This document shows, piece by piece, positions 17,357 through 25,682 of a DNA stretch of 43,235 bases. This DNA comes from Caldimicrobium sp964493015 (GTDB lineage: Bacteria > Desulfobacterota > Thermodesulfobacteria > Thermodesulfobacteriales > Thermodesulfobacteriaceae), in the NCBI GenBank assembly GCA_964493015.1, contig CAZBLU010000012.1, forward strand, positions 1-43,235, read 5' to 3'. The notes under the pieces were generated by a model. It saw only the letters and a list, made by a program, of their open reading frames with translations, made no database searches and was not told the DNA's origin. Position 1 is the first letter of the stretch. Each line of letters begins with the position of its first letter. A program made the position numbers and the translations under genes.

Positions 17357-17560
17357 ATGGCTAATCAGTTTGAAGGTGCTTGGATCTGTTCCACCACAAA
17401 TTGTGGATATATTTATAATCCCGCAAAAGGTGATAGGAAGGGCAAAATTCCTCCTGGGACCAAGTTTGAAGACCTACCAGAGGACTGGAGATGCCCTGTA
17501 TGTGGGGCTTCAAAGAAGGCCTTTAGGCCCATGCAACAGCTTGAGGAAGAGTCTAAATAA
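17357..17560 (+). CDS. rubredoxin with CX4C first metal motif
   Basis: A rubredoxin of 67 residues carrying one iron in a four-Cys site, used as a small electron carrier. The second half is canonical (PPGTKFEDLPEDWRCPVCGA). The first knuckle reads WICSTTNCGYIY, with four residues between Cys11 and Cys16 instead of two. An unusual rubredoxin with this spacing has been described in Desulfovibrio desulfuricans (Rd-2), so it is likely functional. AGGAGGG lies just upstream of the ATG. It is monocistronic and ends at a bidirectional terminator shared with groEL. The N-terminal and C-terminal extensions exceed the usual 52-54 residues. Confidence 0.92.
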   Translation: MANQFEGAWICSTTNCGYIYNPAKGDRKGKIPPGTKFEDLPEDWRCPVCGASKKAFRPMQQLEEESK

Positions 17561-17590
17561 AAAAGGGGGCTCTAAAGAGCCCCCTTTAAG
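17560..17590. terminator. bidirectional terminator between rubredoxin and groEL
   Basis: A perfect eight-base-pair stem GGGGGCTC/GAGCCCCC (17565-17572 with 17577-17584) with loop TAAA has a T tract on the minus-strand side and TTT on the plus side. It lies between the convergent stops at 17560 and 17599 and can serve both genes. Confidence 0.9.
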
Positions 17591-17598
17591 CCCATTCC

Positions 17599-19221
17599 TT
17601 AAAACTCGCCGCCTCCTGGCACTGAAGGCATAGACTTGTCTTCTTTCTTTGGCTTTTCAGCTACCATAGCCTCAGTAGTCAAGAGAAGACCTGCAATGGA
17701 TGCTGCATTCTGTAGGGCGCAACGAGATACTTTCTTGGGGTCAATGATACCTGCTTGCACCAGATCTTTATACTCTCCAGCAGCGGCATCAAATCCTATA
17801 GGTCCCTTCTCCGCTTTAACCTTTTCCACCACTATGGAACCCTCAAAGCCAGCATTTGCAGCTATTTGACGAAGAGGTGCTTCTAAAGCTCTTTTAATGA
17901 TCTCCACACCATGTTGTTCTTCACCATCTAACTTCAGGTTCTCAAGTGCAGGGATACATCTGATGTAGGCAGTTCCACCACCAGGAACAATTCCCTCTTC
18001 TACAGCTGCCTTAGTGGCATTCAAGGCGTCCTCAACACGGGCCTTCTTTTCCTTCATTTCTGTCTCTGTGGCAGCACCCACATAGATGACAGCAACACCT
18101 CCTACAAGTTTTGCAAGCCTTTCCTGAAGTTTTTCACGATCATAATCAGAGGTGGTCTCCTCAATTTGAGCGCGAATCTGTTTGATTCTGGCTTCTATAT
18201 CTTCCTTCTTTCCAGCGCCATCAATAATAGTAGTTGTCTCCTTAGCAACAACTACCCTTCTTGCTCTACCAAGGTCATTAAGTTGGACATTTTCGAGCTT
18301 CATACCAAGCTCTTCAGACACAAAAGTGCCTCCAGTCAAGATAGCAATGTCTTGCAACATGGCCTTTCTTCTCTCGCCAAACCCAGGTGCCTTAACAGCA
18401 CAGCACTGGAGAACACCTCTTAGCTTATTCACAACTAAGGTGGCTAAAGCTTCTCCCTCTACGTCCTCAGCGATGATCAGAATTGGTTTTCCTGCACGAG
18501 CTACCTGCTCAAGAACAGGCAGAAGATCCTTCATTGAGCTTATCTTCTTATCATAAACTAAGATATAGGGCTCCTCAAGCACACATTCCATTTTGTCAGG
18601 ATCAGTTATGAAATAGGGGGAGATATAACCTCTGTCAAATTGCATACCTTCAACTACATCGAGATAGGTCTCAAGACCCTTAGATTCTTCAACAGTGATC
18701 ACACCTTCTTTACCAACCTTGTCCATAGCATCAGCAATGAGATTACCAATGGTAGTGTCATTATTAGCAGAAATGGTGGCAACTTGAGCAATCTCCTGAC
18801 GGGTTCTACAAGGTTGAGCAAGTTTTTCCAGTTCCTTTACAACTACCTCAACGGCAGCATCAATACCCCTCTTGATAGCCATGGGATTGATACCTGCAGC
18901 GACAAGCTTTACTCCCTCCTGAAAAATGGCCTGGGCAAGAACAGTAGCAGTAGTCGTTCCATCTCCAGCTACATCACTGGTCTTGGAAGCCACCTCTCTT
19001 ACCATCTGGGCTCCCATGTTTTCAAACTTATCCTCAAGTTCAATCTCCTTAGCCACTGTTACTCCATCCTTTGTAATAAGGGGAGAACCAAAAGATCTCT
19101 CAAGAATAACATTTCTACCTTTGGGCCCAAGGGTAACTTTTACGGCATTAGCCAGTTTGTTTACACCACTTAAAATCTTATCCCTGGTAGTAGCTCCATA
19201 AATAATTTCCTTTGCTGCCAT
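17599..19221 (-). CDS. groL: 60 kDa chaperonin GroEL
   Basis: Group I chaperonin subunit of 540 residues that forms the double ring folding chamber with GroES. It begins MAAKEIIYGATTRDKILSG and contains VTLGPKGRNVIL, the ATPase motif GDGTTTATVLAQ and EGIVPGGGTAYIR, all diagnostic. The tail ends SMPSVPGGGEF and is shorter and less GGM-rich than in the E. coli protein. An AGGGGGGTGG ribosome site precedes the start. It is the second gene of groES-groEL on the minus strand. Confidence 0.98.
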   Translation of the reverse strand: MAAKEIIYGATTRDKILSGVNKLANAVKVTLGPKGRNVILERSFGSPLITKDGVTVAKEIELEDKFENMGAQMVREVASKTSDVAGDGTTTATVLAQAIFQEGVKLVAAGINPMAIKRGIDAAVEVVVKELEKLAQPCRTRQEIAQVATISANNDTTIGNLIADAMDKVGKEGVITVEESKGLETYLDVVEGMQFDRGYISPYFITDPDKMECVLEEPYILVYDKKISSMKDLLPVLEQVARAGKPILIIAEDVEGEALATLVVNKLRGVLQCCAVKAPGFGERRKAMLQDIAILTGGTFVSEELGMKLENVQLNDLGRARRVVVAKETTTIIDGAGKKEDIEARIKQIRAQIEETTSDYDREKLQERLAKLVGGVAVIYVGAATETEMKEKKARVEDALNATKAAVEEGIVPGGGTAYIRCIPALENLKLDGEEQHGVEIIKRALEAPLRQIAANAGFEGSIVVEKVKAEKGPIGFDAAAGEYKDLVQAGIIDPKKVSRCALQNAASIAGLLLTTEAMVAEKPKKEDKSMPSVPGGGEF

Positions 19222-19254
19222 ACATCCACCCCCCTGTTAAAGGATTTTTAGATA

Positions 19255-19545
19255 TTAACCCTCAATAATGGCTAAAACATCATCCTCTCTCATTATAAGA
19301 TATTCTTCGCCTTTGATTTTGATCTCTGTGCCAGCATATTTACTGAAGAGGATCTTGTCTCCCTCTTTGACAGTGAGGGGTTGCTTTTGACCATTCTCTA
19401 AAAGCCTACCCTCTCCAACAGCTATAACTTTACCCATAATGGGTTTTTCTTTAGCTGTGTCAGGAATAATGATGCCAGACTCTGTTCTCTGTTCCTCTTC
19501 AATACGCTGAACCAAAATACGATCATAAAGCGGCTTGATCTTCAT
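19255..19545 (-). CDS. groS: 10 kDa chaperonin GroES
   Basis: Co-chaperonin of 96 residues, full length. It opens MKIKPLYDRILVQRIEEEQR, contains the mobile loop region TESGIIIPDTAKEKP and has KYAGTEIKIKGEEYLIMRE near the C-terminus. GAGGAGGGAGG precedes the start codon. It is first in the operon, with groEL 33 bases downstream. Regulation appears to involve a palindrome at 19572-19589 rather than a recognisable CIRCE element. Confidence 0.98.
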   Translation of the reverse strand: MKIKPLYDRILVQRIEEEQRTESGIIIPDTAKEKPIMGKVIAVGEGRLLENGQKQPLTVKEGDKILFSKYAGTEIKIKGEEYLIMREDDVLAIIEG

Positions 19546-19571
19546 ATATCCACCTCCCTCCTCAAATTTGA

Positions 19572-19589
19572 TTTTTGGTTAACCAAAAA
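19572..19589. promoter_or_regulatory. perfect palindrome at the groES promoter (candidate operator)
   Basis: TTTTTGGTT directly abuts its reverse complement AACCAAAAA with no spacer. It overlaps the downstream edge of a possible minus-strand -10 and would be centred close to the transcription start of groES. The CIRCE sequence (TTAGCACTC with nine-base spacer) is not present here. Confidence 0.5.
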
Positions 19590-19614
19590 ATAATCACTCT
19601 TTTTCTAAAGACAA
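19587..19614 (-). promoter_or_regulatory. candidate sigma70-type promoter of groES-groEL
   Basis: On the minus strand a TTGTCT (19609-19614) and a TATTTT (19587-19592) are separated by 16 bases, about 40 bases upstream of the groES start. This is a sequence match only. Confidence 0.35.
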
Positions 19615-19652
19615 GGGGAATGTGCAAAAAAAATTCCAACCCAACTTAGTCT

Positions 19653-21305
19653 CTAAAAATCTAAAAACTGAAAGAGGGTTTCCAAGAGGAAAGAGAGGGG
19701 TTGCGATGTATCCAGGGAGAGAATTTTACCCTCTGTTGGGGGTTCAAATCTGGCCTTTTGGGCTAAATAGATGTCAAAGAGGGCATCAGAAGCGGTTTTT
19801 TCTTTTAAACGCTTCTGCATACGTTCCCTAACCACTTCGTCAGGGGCTGTGCAGAGAACCCAGTATGGCTCTATGCCTCGTGAAATTAGTTCTCTATGAA
19901 ATAACTCCTGATAACGCCTCTCCCTAAAGGTAGCATCAAGGACTACATCGCGCCCATAAGAGATCTCTTCCAAGGCCCTTTCAAGCATAGCTTTATAAGT
20001 TCTTTCAGTTATTTCAGGGGCATAAATCCCCTTTTCAAATTCTGCATAGTGGTGTTCTTCAGGACTTAGGCCAAGAATTTGTTTCCTGGTTATATCAGAA
20101 GATATATAGATAGCAGGTATCTTTTCTAAAAATTTTTGGGCAAGAAAGCTTTTTCCTGTCCCTGAAAGGCCCATAAATATAGCTACCTTGGGGAGGCCTT
20201 GGCTATAAAAGAAGGCAAGATCAAAATATTTTTGAGCCTGAAGAAGGGCCTCTTGCCTCTCTTTCTCTGGAACCCTTTCATCGGCAAAGGTAAAGCAACC
20301 AATTTTTCCTCTCACATAGGCCCTATAGCACTTATAGAAATCAAGAACTTCAAGGAGAGCAATATCTCCACTTTTCTCCACATATCTTTCAATAAAATAC
20401 TGGGAAAGCTCTCTCAAACGATAAAAATCAAGGTCCATAGCGAGAAAGGCAAGGTCTGAGGCCACATCTCCACAGCGAAATCTCTCGTTAAACTCTATGC
20501 AGTCAAAGACATAGACCCTTTTTAAGTCATCAAAGCAGATATTGGCAGAGTAAAGGTCACCGTGGCCGTCTCTGATAAATCCCCCCTTTATACGCTCCTC
20601 AAAAAGCTCAGCCCTCTTCTCCATGAAGGTAAAGGCATAGTTCTTAATATGGTTATATTTTCTTTCAGTTAGGGCCTTTCCCACAAAAGGTGCTGTTTGT
20701 TGAAAGTTCTCTTCAATATTAAATTTCACTACTTCAAGGCTACCATAGTAGTTAACCCTCTCTCCAGTCTCAGCCCTTTGATAAAAGGGCACTAAGGTAT
20801 CCACAAGGAGGTCAAGATGGGCCTTCGTAAATTTACCTTCAGAAAGGAGCCTCTGCATCATTCCTTCCTCTGGAAGCCTCTTCATCTTTACAGCATACTC
20901 TACAGGCTCCCCCTCACCCTCAAGATAATACCTCTCCCCTTTTTTCACGATGCTTACCACCCCAAGATAGAGGTCCCCACATAACCTTTTATTAAGCTCT
21001 ACCTCTCTCTCACAGAAAAATTTCCTCTTTTCCAAGGTAGTGAAATCAAGAAAGCCAAAATTGACAGGCTTTTTAATTTTATAAACCAAGCTATCTGTTA
21101 TAAGGACATAGGAGATATGGGTCTGCAGGATCTTAAAGTAAGTGGTTTTAAAGGGTAGGGATTCTGGTGTTAAAAGCTCGCTCCAGTTATACTTTTCCAT
21201 AGCTTCCATCATAATAGATTGGATGATAATTTCAAGGGATAAAGGGGGCAGTTTTTTCGCAAGTCTTAAATCTATAACTACTTCAAGGGCACTGCGAAGT
21301 TTCAT
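19653..21305 (-). CDS. two-domain APH-like/AAA kinase family protein (COG2187 plus COG0645 type)
   Basis: An N-terminal aminoglycoside-phosphotransferase-like region contains TDSLVYKIKKPVNFGFLDFTT, IRDGHGDLYSANIC (catalytic HGD) and VFDCIEFNERFRCGDVASDL. The C-terminal P-loop kinase domain has IFMGLSGTGKSFLAQKFL and VVLDATFRERR. This fused architecture is common in bacteria, and its substrate is unknown. The frame extends upstream to a GTG at 21377. I chose ATG 21305 (MKLRSALEVV), which has GGGGGTG nine bases upstream. Homologues may begin nearer MEAMEKYNW (21209), so the start is uncertain. Length is 550 residues from this start. Confidence 0.82.
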   Translation of the reverse strand: MKLRSALEVVIDLRLAKKLPPLSLEIIIQSIMMEAMEKYNWSELLTPESLPFKTTYFKILQTHISYVLITDSLVYKIKKPVNFGFLDFTTLEKRKFFCEREVELNKRLCGDLYLGVVSIVKKGERYYLEGEGEPVEYAVKMKRLPEEGMMQRLLSEGKFTKAHLDLLVDTLVPFYQRAETGERVNYYGSLEVVKFNIEENFQQTAPFVGKALTERKYNHIKNYAFTFMEKRAELFEERIKGGFIRDGHGDLYSANICFDDLKRVYVFDCIEFNERFRCGDVASDLAFLAMDLDFYRLRELSQYFIERYVEKSGDIALLEVLDFYKCYRAYVRGKIGCFTFADERVPEKERQEALLQAQKYFDLAFFYSQGLPKVAIFMGLSGTGKSFLAQKFLEKIPAIYISSDITRKQILGLSPEEHHYAEFEKGIYAPEITERTYKAMLERALEEISYGRDVVLDATFRERRYQELFHRELISRGIEPYWVLCTAPDEVVRERMQKRLKEKTASDALFDIYLAQKARFEPPTEGKILSLDTSQPLSFLLETLFQFLDF

Positions 21306-21566
21306 AGAAAAATACACCCCCAAAAAGGCCCTCCTTGTAAATTTAGACCATGAAGATAGAATCCTGATAAATTCCACCTGGGTTTACGCTCTTCCCTAAT
21401 TTAAAATTACTGGATAAAGGGTTTTTTGCATCTCCAAGCTTAGAGAAGCTAAACTTTTATTTACCTTAATCAATGAATCTGTCTTTTCTAATTTAAATAA
21501 CCTATTTGTCTTTTCTTTAGCTGGTGTTAACTTTTCTAAGATATAGAAAAGGGTATGGAGAAAGTC

Positions 21567-22175
21567 ATGTTTAAAGAGGTGGATACAAGAGGGCTTCCTT
21601 GTCCCCAGCCTGTAATAAAGACTAAAGAGGCTTTGGAGGAGATTAATCCTGGAGAAAAAATCAAGGTAATCACAGATAGTGAGGTCTCCTTAGAGAACAT
21701 CAAAAAGTTTTTACAGGCCCAGGGACATAAACTACTTTCTATAGAACAAAGTGGCTCCGAGTATCACCTTTTAATAGAAAAGGGTAGTTCTGCTATGCTT
21801 GAGGAATATGCTATAGTCTGCCCCACTTCAGAAAAGAAAGGAAATCTTCTTATTATAATTGCTTCAGACCACATGGGTGAAGACAAAGAGCTTGGAAGGA
21901 TTCTTCTCAAAGGCTTCTTTGAAACTATGCTTACTCATAACTTCCTTCCTGACAGGATTTTCTTTATGAACACAGGGGTAAAGTTAACCACCACAGATGA
22001 AGAGTTTGTTAATATCCTTAAGGAATTTGAAAAAAGAGGAGTAGAAATCTTCTCTTGTGGAACTTGCTTGAAATATTATCAACTCGAGGAGAATCTCAAG
22101 GTGGGGCTTAGGGGTGGAACAGATACCTATTTAGAAGCCCTCTTTAATTACTCAAAAAGCCTATATATTAAGTAA
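21567..22175 (+). CDS. yedF: sulfurtransferase-like selenium metabolism protein YedF
   Basis: A TusA-like domain with the CPxP motif (GLPCPQPVIKTKEAL, Cys12) is followed by a DsrE-like domain (GNLLIIIASDHMGEDKEL) with a CGTC pair at Cys164 and Cys167. This two-domain layout is the YedF family (TIGR03527), a marker gene for organisms that use selenium, although its biochemical role is unclear. ATG 21567 is preferred because GGAG at 21557-21560 is well spaced. An in-frame ATG at 21555 would add four residues. It is unlinked to selA/selB here but supports a selenium trait relevant to the UGA-containing gene at 35765. Confidence 0.85.
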   Translation: MFKEVDTRGLPCPQPVIKTKEALEEINPGEKIKVITDSEVSLENIKKFLQAQGHKLLSIEQSGSEYHLLIEKGSSAMLEEYAIVCPTSEKKGNLLIIIASDHMGEDKELGRILLKGFFETMLTHNFLPDRIFFMNTGVKLTTTDEEFVNILKEFEKRGVEIFSCGTCLKYYQLEENLKVGLRGGTDTYLEALFNYSKSLYIK

Positions 22176-22279
22176 ATTTTCTTTTGCCTCTTCATTTTTC
22201 TAAAATCTACATTAAAATTGTCATCAAGAAGGTCAAGCTGTTTCACTTTAAAATGTTAAGAGGAGGTCAAAGCTAAAAA

Positions 22280-22552
22280 ATGGAGTGTCCGAGACTTAAA
22301 TCTCTTCTCAGAGATTGGTATCAACAGGTTAGAAGCTTCACTTTATCACCAGTAAAAATGATGGAATTAGTGGAGAGACATATAAAACAATGTCCTATCT
22401 GTCAAAGGGATGAAGATCTACCTTTGGAATTAGACCAATTAAGAGAGATTGTCAGGGTCCCCCATGTGATTACTGTAAAAGAGGAAAAGGTTACAGAAGA
22501 ACCTGTCTATATTTACGAGGAAGAGATCAGCGAAGAAGAGGAAGAACTCTAA
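22280..22552 (+). CDS. small acidic protein with CPICQ motif, function unknown
   Basis: A 90-residue product. The first half is helical (MECPRLKSLLRDWYQQVRS, then LVERHIKQCPICQRDEDLP) with Cys residues at 3, 38 and 41, where CPIC could bind a metal with help from His. The second half is strongly acidic and ends EEISEEEEEL. AGGAGGTC lies 13 bases upstream of the ATG. It sits about 100 bases after yedF on the same strand and may be cotranscribed. Its stop nearly abuts that of the convergent epimerase gene. Not recognised. Confidence 0.65.
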   Translation: MECPRLKSLLRDWYQQVRSFTLSPVKMMELVERHIKQCPICQRDEDLPLELDQLREIVRVPHVITVKEEKVTEEPVYIYEEEISEEEEEL

Positions 22553-22553
22553 T

Positions 22554-23441
22554 TCATAGAGAGGCCTTAAAAGCCTCTTCAAAGCGAGGATAGCGGAAGT
22601 CAAAGCCAAGGGAAAGAAGCCTTTGGGGAACTACTCGGGCACTTGCCATAATCACCTCGGCAAGTTCTCCGTAGAGGATTCTTAGGGCAAACTTGGGAAT
22701 AGGGAAAAGGGTTGGTCTTCTCAAAACCTTCCCTATAATTTTAGTCATATCTCTATTTCTAATGGGCTCAGGTGCTGTTATATTAAAAATACCCCTCTCC
22801 TCCCTTTGAAAGAGAAATTCCACGGCTCTGGCTAAATCTTCAATGTGAATCCAGGGAAACCACTGTTTTCCACTTCCCAGGGTGCCTCCTAAGCCGAGTT
22901 TAAAAAAGGGAAGTATAGTCTTAAGCATGCCTCCCCCCTTTCCCAGCACAATTCCAAAGCGCCCAACGATAACTCTTGCTCCCTTTTTCTCTCCCTCTAA
23001 AGCCTTTTCTTCCCAAACCTTACATAGTTCCGAGACATAGAGCTTCCCTTTAGGGCTTTCCTCAGTGAGCTCTGCCTCTCCCCCATCTCCGTAATATCCC
23101 ACAGCACTGGCATTAAATAAAACCTGTCCTGCTCTAAGGGAGGCTACCACATTTTCTGTAGAAATAATTCTTGAGTCCCAAATTTTCTTCTTATATTCAT
23201 TAGTCCAACGTTTGAAAATGGTCTCCCCAACTAAATTGACCACCAGATCTGCTTGAGGTGCTTTTTCTTGCCACTCCCCTTCTTTCGTAGCATCGCCAAA
23301 GACAACTTCAACCCCAGGGGGGACTGCCCTAAGACGAGAGGAATTTCTCACTAATAGAACTACCTCCCAACCCCTCTCCAGGAAAAAGTTGGTGAGAAAA
23401 TTTCCTATGAAACCAGTCCCACCCATAAGAAAGACTTTCAT
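22554..23441 (-). CDS. TIGR01777-family NAD(P)-dependent epimerase (SDR39U1/YfcH-like)
   Basis: Atypical short-chain dehydrogenase of 295 residues with the Rossmann motif GGTGFIGNFL at residues 8-17. Family landmarks are VNLVGETIFKRWT, NASAVGYYGDGGEAELTEES, GRFGIVLGKGGGML and the C-terminal DUF1731-like ASARVVPQRLLSLGF. The reaction is unknown in this family. The ATG overlaps the rnpM stop by four bases, placing it at the end of the rimP-nusA-rnpM operon, where infB is found in many other bacteria. Confidence 0.9.
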   Translation of the reverse strand: MKVFLMGGTGFIGNFLTNFFLERGWEVVLLVRNSSRLRAVPPGVEVVFGDATKEGEWQEKAPQADLVVNLVGETIFKRWTNEYKKKIWDSRIISTENVVASLRAGQVLFNASAVGYYGDGGEAELTEESPKGKLYVSELCKVWEEKALEGEKKGARVIVGRFGIVLGKGGGMLKTILPFFKLGLGGTLGSGKQWFPWIHIEDLARAVEFLFQREERGIFNITAPEPIRNRDMTKIIGKVLRRPTLFPIPKFALRILYGELAEVIMASARVVPQRLLSLGFDFRYPRFEEAFKASL

Positions 23442-23662
23442 GACTTCCTCCTTAAGGCCCTCTCTAATTTAGAGAGGACCTTGAGACTGTCTTTCAAAGG
23501 CAGACACTCTTGACAAAGATAGGCCCCTCGACCAGGATGCGTTGCCCTTTCGTCTAAGATAATCTCTTCACCAGCTAAAATGAACCTAATTAATTCCTTT
23601 TTTGGAAACTTCCTTCTACAGGCAACACAGGTTCTAATTGGAACATGGCCTTTCTTAGGCAT
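23438..23662 (-). CDS. rnpM: YlxR/RnpM family RNA-binding protein (DUF448)
   Basis: A basic 74-residue protein with PIRTCVACRRKFPKKEL (Cys12, Cys15) and GRGAYLCQEC (Cys50, Cys53), the YlxR signature. YlxR of Firmicutes has been renamed RnpM because it binds RNase P RNA and modulates its activity. Its position between nusA and the downstream gene matches the classic nusA-ylxR order. It overlaps the nusA stop by eight bases. Confidence 0.92.
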   Translation of the reverse strand: MPKKGHVPIRTCVACRRKFPKKELIRFILAGEEIILDERATHPGRGAYLCQECLPLKDSLKVLSKLERALRRKS

Positions 23663-24893
23663 TAAGGGCCTTTTTAGCCTTTTCCAAGAGTCCTTTGACT
23701 TCCTCCTCAGAGAGTTTAGTTAGCTGCGCAATTTTCTCTACTGGGGTTTCTAAAAGGGTTTTCAAATCCTTGATACCAGCTTCATAAAGGTAACCAGCCA
23801 CTTCATCACTCAGTTCTGTAACCTTAAGGAGCCTAAGAAATTCTGGCTCTTGTCGCCTAAGGTATTGGGTTTCACTCAAGATATCAATTCTCCAGCCTAC
23901 AAGTTTAGAAGCAAGTCTTACATTTTCTCCCTTTCTGCCTATGGCTAAAGAGAGCTGATCGTCAGGCACGATCACTTCAAGGGTTTTTGTTGCCGAGTCA
24001 ACGATAACTTTACTGCACTCTGCAGGAGAAAGGGCATTGTAAACAAATCTGGCGGGATCTTTGTCATAGAGGACTACATCTATCTTTTCTCCTTTAATTT
24101 CCTGTAAAACTGCTGAAATTCTGGAGCCCCTCACTCCTACACAGGCCCCCACGGGATCTATATTTGGATCTGTAGAGGTAACAGCAATTTTGGTTCTGGA
24201 ACCAGGTTCTCTGGCAATGGAAACAATCTTTACCAGGCCTTCCTGTATTTCAGGGACTTCCCGTTCAAAGAGTTTCTTTATAAAGGCTGGATGTGACCTT
24301 GAGACAAGGATTTGAGGTTCCTTTTGCCTATACACCTCTATAACCAAGGCCTTTACTCTATCTCCCCGATGATATCTCTCAGTAGGAATCTGTTCTTCTT
24401 CAGGAAGCAAGGCCTCAGCCCTGCCTAAGTTAAGGATCACATCTTTCCTATTGAAACGGTGCACATAACCAGTGACAATCTCCCCCAATTTATGTTTAAA
24501 TTCATCGTATATGAGCTGTTTTTCTGCTGTTCTTAGCCTCTGCGAAAAGACCTGTTTTAATATTTGGGCAGCAATTCTTCCCAGGTCTTGCAAGTCAACC
24601 CGCTCACCAATCATGTCCCCAATGCTGACCCCAGGAGATAGCTCTCTTGCTTCCTCAAAGGAGATTTCTTTGTTGGGATCACTAACCTCATCTACCACCT
24701 CACGAAAACGAAAGATCTCAATTTCACCTGTATCTTCGTCATATTTCACCTCAATTTTTGCTGTTTGCCCAAATTTTTTCTTAGCTGCAGTTTTTAGGCC
24801 CTCAACTAAGGCCTCAATCACAATTTCCTTAGTTAGGCCCTTTTCTTTGGTGAGGGCTTCCACTATCTTTTTTAATTCTCTCTGTGGTTGCAT
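23655..24893 (-). CDS. nusA: transcription termination/antitermination factor NusA
   Basis: RNA-polymerase-binding elongation factor of 412 residues. The order is an N-terminal domain (MQPQRELKKIVEALTKEKGL), an S1 domain (GEIVTGYVHRFNRKDVILNLG) and tandem KH domains (PVGACVGVRGSRISAVLQEI and DDQLSLAIGRKGENVRLASK). A short helix-hairpin-helix tail (ELSDEVAGYLYEAGIKDL) follows. The double acidic-repeat extension of the E. coli protein is reduced to one unit. It lies between rimP and rnpM on the minus strand. Confidence 0.97.
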   Translation of the reverse strand: MQPQRELKKIVEALTKEKGLTKEIVIEALVEGLKTAAKKKFGQTAKIEVKYDEDTGEIEIFRFREVVDEVSDPNKEISFEEARELSPGVSIGDMIGERVDLQDLGRIAAQILKQVFSQRLRTAEKQLIYDEFKHKLGEIVTGYVHRFNRKDVILNLGRAEALLPEEEQIPTERYHRGDRVKALVIEVYRQKEPQILVSRSHPAFIKKLFEREVPEIQEGLVKIVSIAREPGSRTKIAVTSTDPNIDPVGACVGVRGSRISAVLQEIKGEKIDVVLYDKDPARFVYNALSPAECSKVIVDSATKTLEVIVPDDQLSLAIGRKGENVRLASKLVGWRIDILSETQYLRRQEPEFLRLLKVTELSDEVAGYLYEAGIKDLKTLLETPVEKIAQLTKLSEEEVKGLLEKAKKALNA

Positions 24894-24906
24894 TTAGGCC
24901 ACTCCT

Positions 24907-25374
24907 TTATTTGAAAGATATTTCACCTTTAAGGTGTGCCTTTTTAATATTATCAAAAGCTATTTCCACAATCTTTCCTTCTGTCTCTAATTCCAAGATG
25001 TCTCCTTTAAATCCAAGAATAGTGCCCAGAAAGTTTTTCTTACCTTCAATGGGGTTTTTCACTGTTATCTTGGCCTTTTCTCCTTTAAATCTCTCAAAGT
25101 GTTCCTTAGTCTTAAGAGGCCTGTCAATTCCTGGGCTTGAGACCTCTAAATTATAGGAATGATGAATTATATCGGCCTTATCCAGTATCTTGCCTACCAT
25201 TTCACTAACCTTAGCACAGTCTGCAATAGTTACTCCACCTGGTTTGTCTATGTAAAGTCTCAACACCCAGCCAGAGGATTCTCTCCTCCATTCCAAATCT
25301 ACTAATTCATAGTGTTTTTTTCCTATAGGGGCTTCAATCAACTTCCAGATTTTTTCTTTTATATCTTCAGCCAT
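24907..25374 (-). CDS. rimP: ribosome maturation factor RimP
   Basis: 30S assembly factor of 155 residues. It has the typical YELVDLEWRRESSGWVLRLY strand pair, the DCAKVSEMVGKILD helix and YNLEVSSPGIDRPLKTKEHF. Gene order rimP-nusA-rnpM confirms the identity. It appears to be the first gene of this minus-strand operon, and the divergent ferritin gene lies about 300 bases away. Confidence 0.96.
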   Translation of the reverse strand: MAEDIKEKIWKLIEAPIGKKHYELVDLEWRRESSGWVLRLYIDKPGGVTIADCAKVSEMVGKILDKADIIHHSYNLEVSSPGIDRPLKTKEHFERFKGEKAKITVKNPIEGKKNFLGTILGFKGDILELETEGKIVEIAFDNIKKAHLKGEISFK

Positions 25375-25682
25375 GTCTTTTTAAAATTTTCTTTTTTCCA
25401 AATTTTAACTGCCCATATCCTTTCTGTCAAGAAAGTGTATGCGTCCATATTAGTCTTAATCAGGTTGATTCTCCCAATGTTCTCTTGCAAGTCATTCTTA
25501 ACACAATTTATAAGAAATACTCATTCCTTCCTCCTGAGGATGGTTCAAAAGCTGTGATGAGAGTGGAGCTCCCAGGAGAGAATTTTATCAAATAAATTAA
25601 TCACAGAAGCTTGAAAAAAGATACCCATGGTTTTATTTTAGTTATTATAGGGTTTATTAAGTTTAACACAAGGAGGTGGAGC
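25375..25682. other. divergent intergenic region between rimP and ferritin
   Basis: Non-coding as far as I can see. It holds the presumed rimP promoter on the minus strand and the ferritin promoter on the plus strand. I found no tRNA-like fold or terminator hairpin. Confidence 0.4.
25611..25639 (+). promoter_or_regulatory. candidate promoter of the ferritin gene
   Basis: TTGAAA at 25611-25616 and TATTTT at 25634-25639 are 17 bases apart, ending 43 bases before the ferritin ATG. The -35 lies in a CTTGAAAA octamer (25610-25617) identical to one arm of the inverted repeat in front of the superoxide reductase gene. Confidence 0.4.

Noticed and set aside
17636..19201. Several open frames antisense to groEL
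   Set aside because: They are shadows of a highly expressed conserved gene, with no independent ribosome sites or family matches.
19546..19640. CIRCE heat-shock element upstream of groES
   Set aside because: The conserved arms TTAGCACTC/GAGTGCTAA are absent; a different palindrome is present.
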